A DNA stretch of 16,052 bases, from contig JAUXNZ010000079.1 in the NCBI GenBank assembly GCA_030682595.1, positions 1 through 16,052 of the forward strand, written 5' to 3'. A model generated the notes under the pieces. It searched no databases. It had not been told where the DNA came from and worked only from the letters and a program-made list of their open reading frames with translations. Position numbers and translations under genes: made by a program. Numbering within the stretch: position 1 is the first letter of the stretch; the number at the start of each line of letters is the position of its first letter. This DNA is from Rhodocyclaceae bacterium. GTDB lineage: Bacteria > Pseudomonadota > Gammaproteobacteria > Burkholderiales > Rhodocyclaceae. This document shows, in pieces, positions 13,660 to 16,052 of this stretch.

Positions 13660-15306
13660 ATGCAAACTTCACCCCTGCCGCTGTGGCAACGCCTGCGCTT
13701 CAATATCAGTGCGGAACACCTCGCCCTCGGTTTCAGCCTGTTCTTCGCGCTGGCCTGCAACCGGATGCTTTGGCAGTCCGCCCTGACTGGACACGACCTT
13801 GCACGGGGTCATGACTTCATGTTCGCGGCCGCTCTGTTCGTCTTCATTGCGGCGGCCCACTACCTGCTGCTCTCGCTGCTGCTGACGCGCTGGTTCTACC
13901 GGCCGCTGCTCGCCCTGCTCAGTGTCGCCACCGCATTCACTGTCTATTTCATGGAGAAATACGGGATTTATCTCGATCCGGGCATGCTGCGCAATGCGCT
14001 GCGCACCGATTACCCGGAGGCGCGCGAACTGTTTGCCTGGGACATGGCGCCGTATCTGCTGTTCCTTGCCGTACTGCCTGTGCTGGTCCTGAGCCGTGCG
14101 ACCCTCGTGCGCCCTCCGCTGCTGAAATCCGCACTGCGCCGCACTGTCTCCATTGTTGTCGCCCTGATCATTCTGTTTGGCGCCCTGGCCCTGGTCTTCA
14201 AGGATTTCTCGGCACTCATGCGCACACACAAGGAGGTGCGCTACCAGATCACGCCGATCAATCTGGTGTATTCGCTGGCCAAGGTGGTCAGCACCGATGC
14301 CCATGCCGCAACGCACGCGCGCATCCCCGTCGGCGCCGATGCTCAGTTGGGAGAATCCTGGCAACAGCGCAAGCGGCCGGTGTTGCTGGTGATCGTCGTA
14401 GGCGAAACCGCGCGCGCCGCCAACTGGGGACTGTCCGGCTACGCCCGCCAGACCACGCCGCAACTGGCCGGGCTGGACGTGCTGAATTTTTCCGATGTCA
14501 CCAGTTGCGGCACCAACACCGAGGTTTCCCTGCCCTGTATGTTTTCTGTCTTCGGGCGCCGCAATTATGATGAAGGCCGCATCCGTGGCAGCGAATCGCT
14601 GCTCCACGTCCTCGATCATGCACGGGTCAGCGTTCTCTGGAAAGACAATCAGTCGGGCTGCAAGGGCGTCTGCGAAGGCCTGCCGCAACTGCGCACGGCA
14701 GCCAGCCGCTCGCCCGCGCTGTGCAGCGGCGAGCGCTGCTTTGACGAGGCGCTGCTCGACGGCCTGGATGAGCGGATTACCGAGCATCCGGGCAGTCAGG
14801 TGCTGGTGCTGCACACCCTGGGCAACCACGGCCCCGCCTACTACCAGCGTTATCCGGACAGGTTCCGGCAGTTCACCCCGACCTGCGATACCGCCGACCT
14901 CGGCAAATGCACCACCGAGCAGATCGTCAATGCCTATGACAACGCCCTGCTCTATACCGACCATCTGCTCGCCCGCACCATCGAATTTTTGCGGCGGCAT
15001 GCCGCCAGCCACGACACCGCGATGATCTATGTCTCGGACCATGGCGAATCGCTGGGGGAAAACCAGCTGTTCCTGCACGGCATTCCTTACTCGATTGCGC
15101 CGGATGTTCAAAAGAAGGTGCCGATGGTCATGTGGCTGTCGCCCGCCTATGCCAAAAGCTTCGCGGTGAATACCGGCTGCGTCAGCGCGCGCGGCAAAAA
15201 GCCAACGTCCCACGACAACCTGTTTCATACCGTACTCGGCATGTTCGACATCCGCACCCGCGTGTACGACCCGGCGCTTGACCTGCTGGAAACCTGCCGG
15301 AGCTGA
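13660..15306 (+). CDS. eptA: Lipid A phosphoethanolamine transferase EptA
   Basis: EptA is an inner-membrane enzyme that moves phosphoethanolamine from phosphatidylethanolamine to lipid A phosphates on the periplasmic side, lowering surface charge and cationic peptide/polymyxin binding. The 548-residue length fits. Five N-terminal helices (to about 180) are followed by a soluble alkaline-phosphatase-like domain. By alignment with MCR-1/EptA from memory, the Zn-site residues are Glu249 (VVGET), nucleophile Thr287 in CGTNTEVSLPC, Asp460-His461 (VSDHGES), with His390 and His473 nearby. Paired cysteines match the family disulfides: C283/C293, C355/C360, C409/C417, plus C334/C338. The ATG at 13660 was chosen over upstream in-frame starts that overlap the kinase. 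It is intact and probably controlled by the adjacent two-component system. Confidence 0.95.
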   Translation: MQTSPLPLWQRLRFNISAEHLALGFSLFFALACNRMLWQSALTGHDLARGHDFMFAAALFVFIAAAHYLLLSLLLTRWFYRPLLALLSVATAFTVYFMEKYGIYLDPGMLRNALRTDYPEARELFAWDMAPYLLFLAVLPVLVLSRATLVRPPLLKSALRRTVSIVVALIILFGALALVFKDFSALMRTHKEVRYQITPINLVYSLAKVVSTDAHAATHARIPVGADAQLGESWQQRKRPVLLVIVVGETARAANWGLSGYARQTTPQLAGLDVLNFSDVTSCGTNTEVSLPCMFSVFGRRNYDEGRIRGSESLLHVLDHARVSVLWKDNQSGCKGVCEGLPQLRTAASRSPALCSGERCFDEALLDGLDERITEHPGSQVLVLHTLGNHGPAYYQRYPDRFRQFTPTCDTADLGKCTTEQIVNAYDNALLYTDHLLARTIEFLRRHAASHDTAMIYVSDHGESLGENQLFLHGIPYSIAPDVQKKVPMVMWLSPAYAKSFAVNTGCVSARGKKPTSHDNLFHTVLGMFDIRTRVYDPALDLLETCRS

Positions 15307-15312
15307 CCGCCG

Positions 15313-16052
15313 ATGCATGTACAAAATGGCAGCCGCTGGTGGTACCAGCAGATAGCGTTGCTGGTCCTGCTGGCTGCGCTGCTGCTACTGATTTTCGAGC
15401 AGACACGCCTCGACCTGTGGTTGGAACGATTTTTCTACGATCCCGTCCAGGGTGATTTTCCAACGCGCCATCACTGGTTTTTCACGGTGGTGATGCACCA
15501 CGGACTGAAACAGGTCAACTACGCGCTGCTGACGCTCTCCGTCGTCACCTGTCTGTGGGCCATGCAGGGGAAATTCGCGTGGCTGCCGCCGCGCAATGCG
15601 CTCCTGGCGCTGGCGGGCATGCTGCTGATCCCGCTCTCCACGGCCTTGCTCAAGCAGATCATCAATCGGCACTGCCCCTGGGACGTTATCGAATTCGGCG
15701 GCTACGCGCCTTACATCGGCCTGTTCGCGACACCGCCGCAGGACATCGGGCGCGGCATGTGTTTCCCGGCAGGTCATGCCTCCGGCGGCTTCGCCTGGAT
15801 CGTCTGGGCGCTCGCCCTGGCCCACACCCGGAAGACCTGGTCGCGCGCATTTCTGGTCTTTGCCCTGGCATTCGGCCTGGCGATGGGACTGGCGCGGATG
15901 ACCCAGGGAGCGCATTTTCTATCCCACACCCTGTGGGCGGCCTGGTGGGCATGGGCGCTCAGCCTGTTGCTGGCCTACCTGTTCAGCGCCAGGATTCTTG
16001 CCGACGTGCCAACCGATCAAGAAACACGCCGGGCCGCCCCAAGTGTTTCTTG
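15313..16052 (+). CDS. PAP2-family membrane phosphatase, 3' end outside window
   Basis: The reading frame from ATG 15313 (GGAG ten bases upstream) stays open for 246 codons to the window end. It encodes a multi-helix membrane protein with the PAP2 phosphatase motifs: C1 KQIINRHCPW (Lys114, Arg119), C2 FPAGHASGG (His155) and C3 RMTQGAHFLSH (Arg195, His201). In C3 the usual last acidic residue is His205. Such enzymes dephosphorylate lipid pyrophosphates, phosphatidylglycerophosphate, undecaprenyl pyrophosphate or lipid A. The gene starts 6 bases after eptA, so a role in lipid A or carrier lipid phosphate removal is a reasonable inference but not proven. The last codons read through repeat copy C. 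Confidence 0.88.
   Translation, partial: MHVQNGSRWWYQQIALLVLLAALLLLIFEQTRLDLWLERFFYDPVQGDFPTRHHWFFTVVMHHGLKQVNYALLTLSVVTCLWAMQGKFAWLPPRNALLALAGMLLIPLSTALLKQIINRHCPWDVIEFGGYAPYIGLFATPPQDIGRGMCFPAGHASGGFAWIVWALALAHTRKTWSRAFLVFALAFGLAMGLARMTQGAHFLSHTLWAAWWAWALSLLLAYLFSARILADVPTDQETRRAAPSVS
16018..16052. repeat. Dispersed hairpin repeat, copy C (cut by window end)
   Basis: CAAGAAACAC (16018-16027) and GTGTTTCTTG (16043-16052) form a perfect 10-bp inverted repeat around GCCGGGCCGCCCCAA (16028-16042), the same 15-nt core as copies A and B but with unrelated arms. The window ends exactly at the right arm, so the conserved 21-bp flank seen in A and B cannot be checked. It overlaps the last visible codons of the PAP2 gene. 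Confidence 0.85.

Noticed and set aside
13669..15324. Long open frame (551 codons) antisense to eptA
   Set aside because: It is a high-GC shadow frame of eptA; composition is low-complexity (many Gly/Arg/Gln/His) and no domain is recognisable.

Overview
This is a GC-rich chromosomal window from a flagellated Gram-negative bacterium, most likely a betaproteobacterium of the Rhodocyclales/Nitrosomonadales type. That placement is inferred from gene content and protein flavour (beta-type FliM/FliN, the smpB/ratA/rnfH block, an EptA-type lipid A enzyme), not from a marker gene.

Layout. (1) Positions 2-514 (+) encode an unrecognised small lipoprotein that converges on fliR. (2) Positions 507-8786 (-) hold a flagellar block transcribed fliH-I-J-K-L-M-N-O-P-Q-R: the export ATPase complex (HIJ), hook-length control (K), the stator/basal-body protein FliL, the C-ring switch (M, N) and the export gate (O, P, Q, R). 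A near-perfect sigma-54 promoter lies just before fliK. fliEFG are not next to fliH. (3) Positions 8787-9118 are non-coding and packed with repeats and hairpins. (4) rnfH and ratA (-) diverge from smpB (+), the same arrangement as in E. coli. (5) Downstream on the + strand are a Bcr/CflA-type MFS exporter, an OmpR-family response regulator with an overlapping sensor kinase, eptA (lipid A phosphoethanolamine transferase) and a PAP2 phosphatase that runs off the window. Genes 3-5 of this run look like a regulated envelope-charge module.

Most notable points. fliI carries a one-base deletion right after its Walker A motif, so the export ATPase is split in two unless this is a sequencing error. 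A dispersed repeat occurs at three sites (6128, 8922, 16018): a conserved 15-nt core, GCCGGGC(C/A)GCCCCAA, is flanked at each site by a different but perfectly self-complementary 8-10 bp arm pair, and in the two fully visible copies it is followed by an identical 21-bp segment. An array of four TCAC motifs at exact 11-bp spacing lies upstream of eptA and is a likely binding site for the adjacent response regulator. FliN has a duplicated N-terminal DDDWAAAMGEQA motif.
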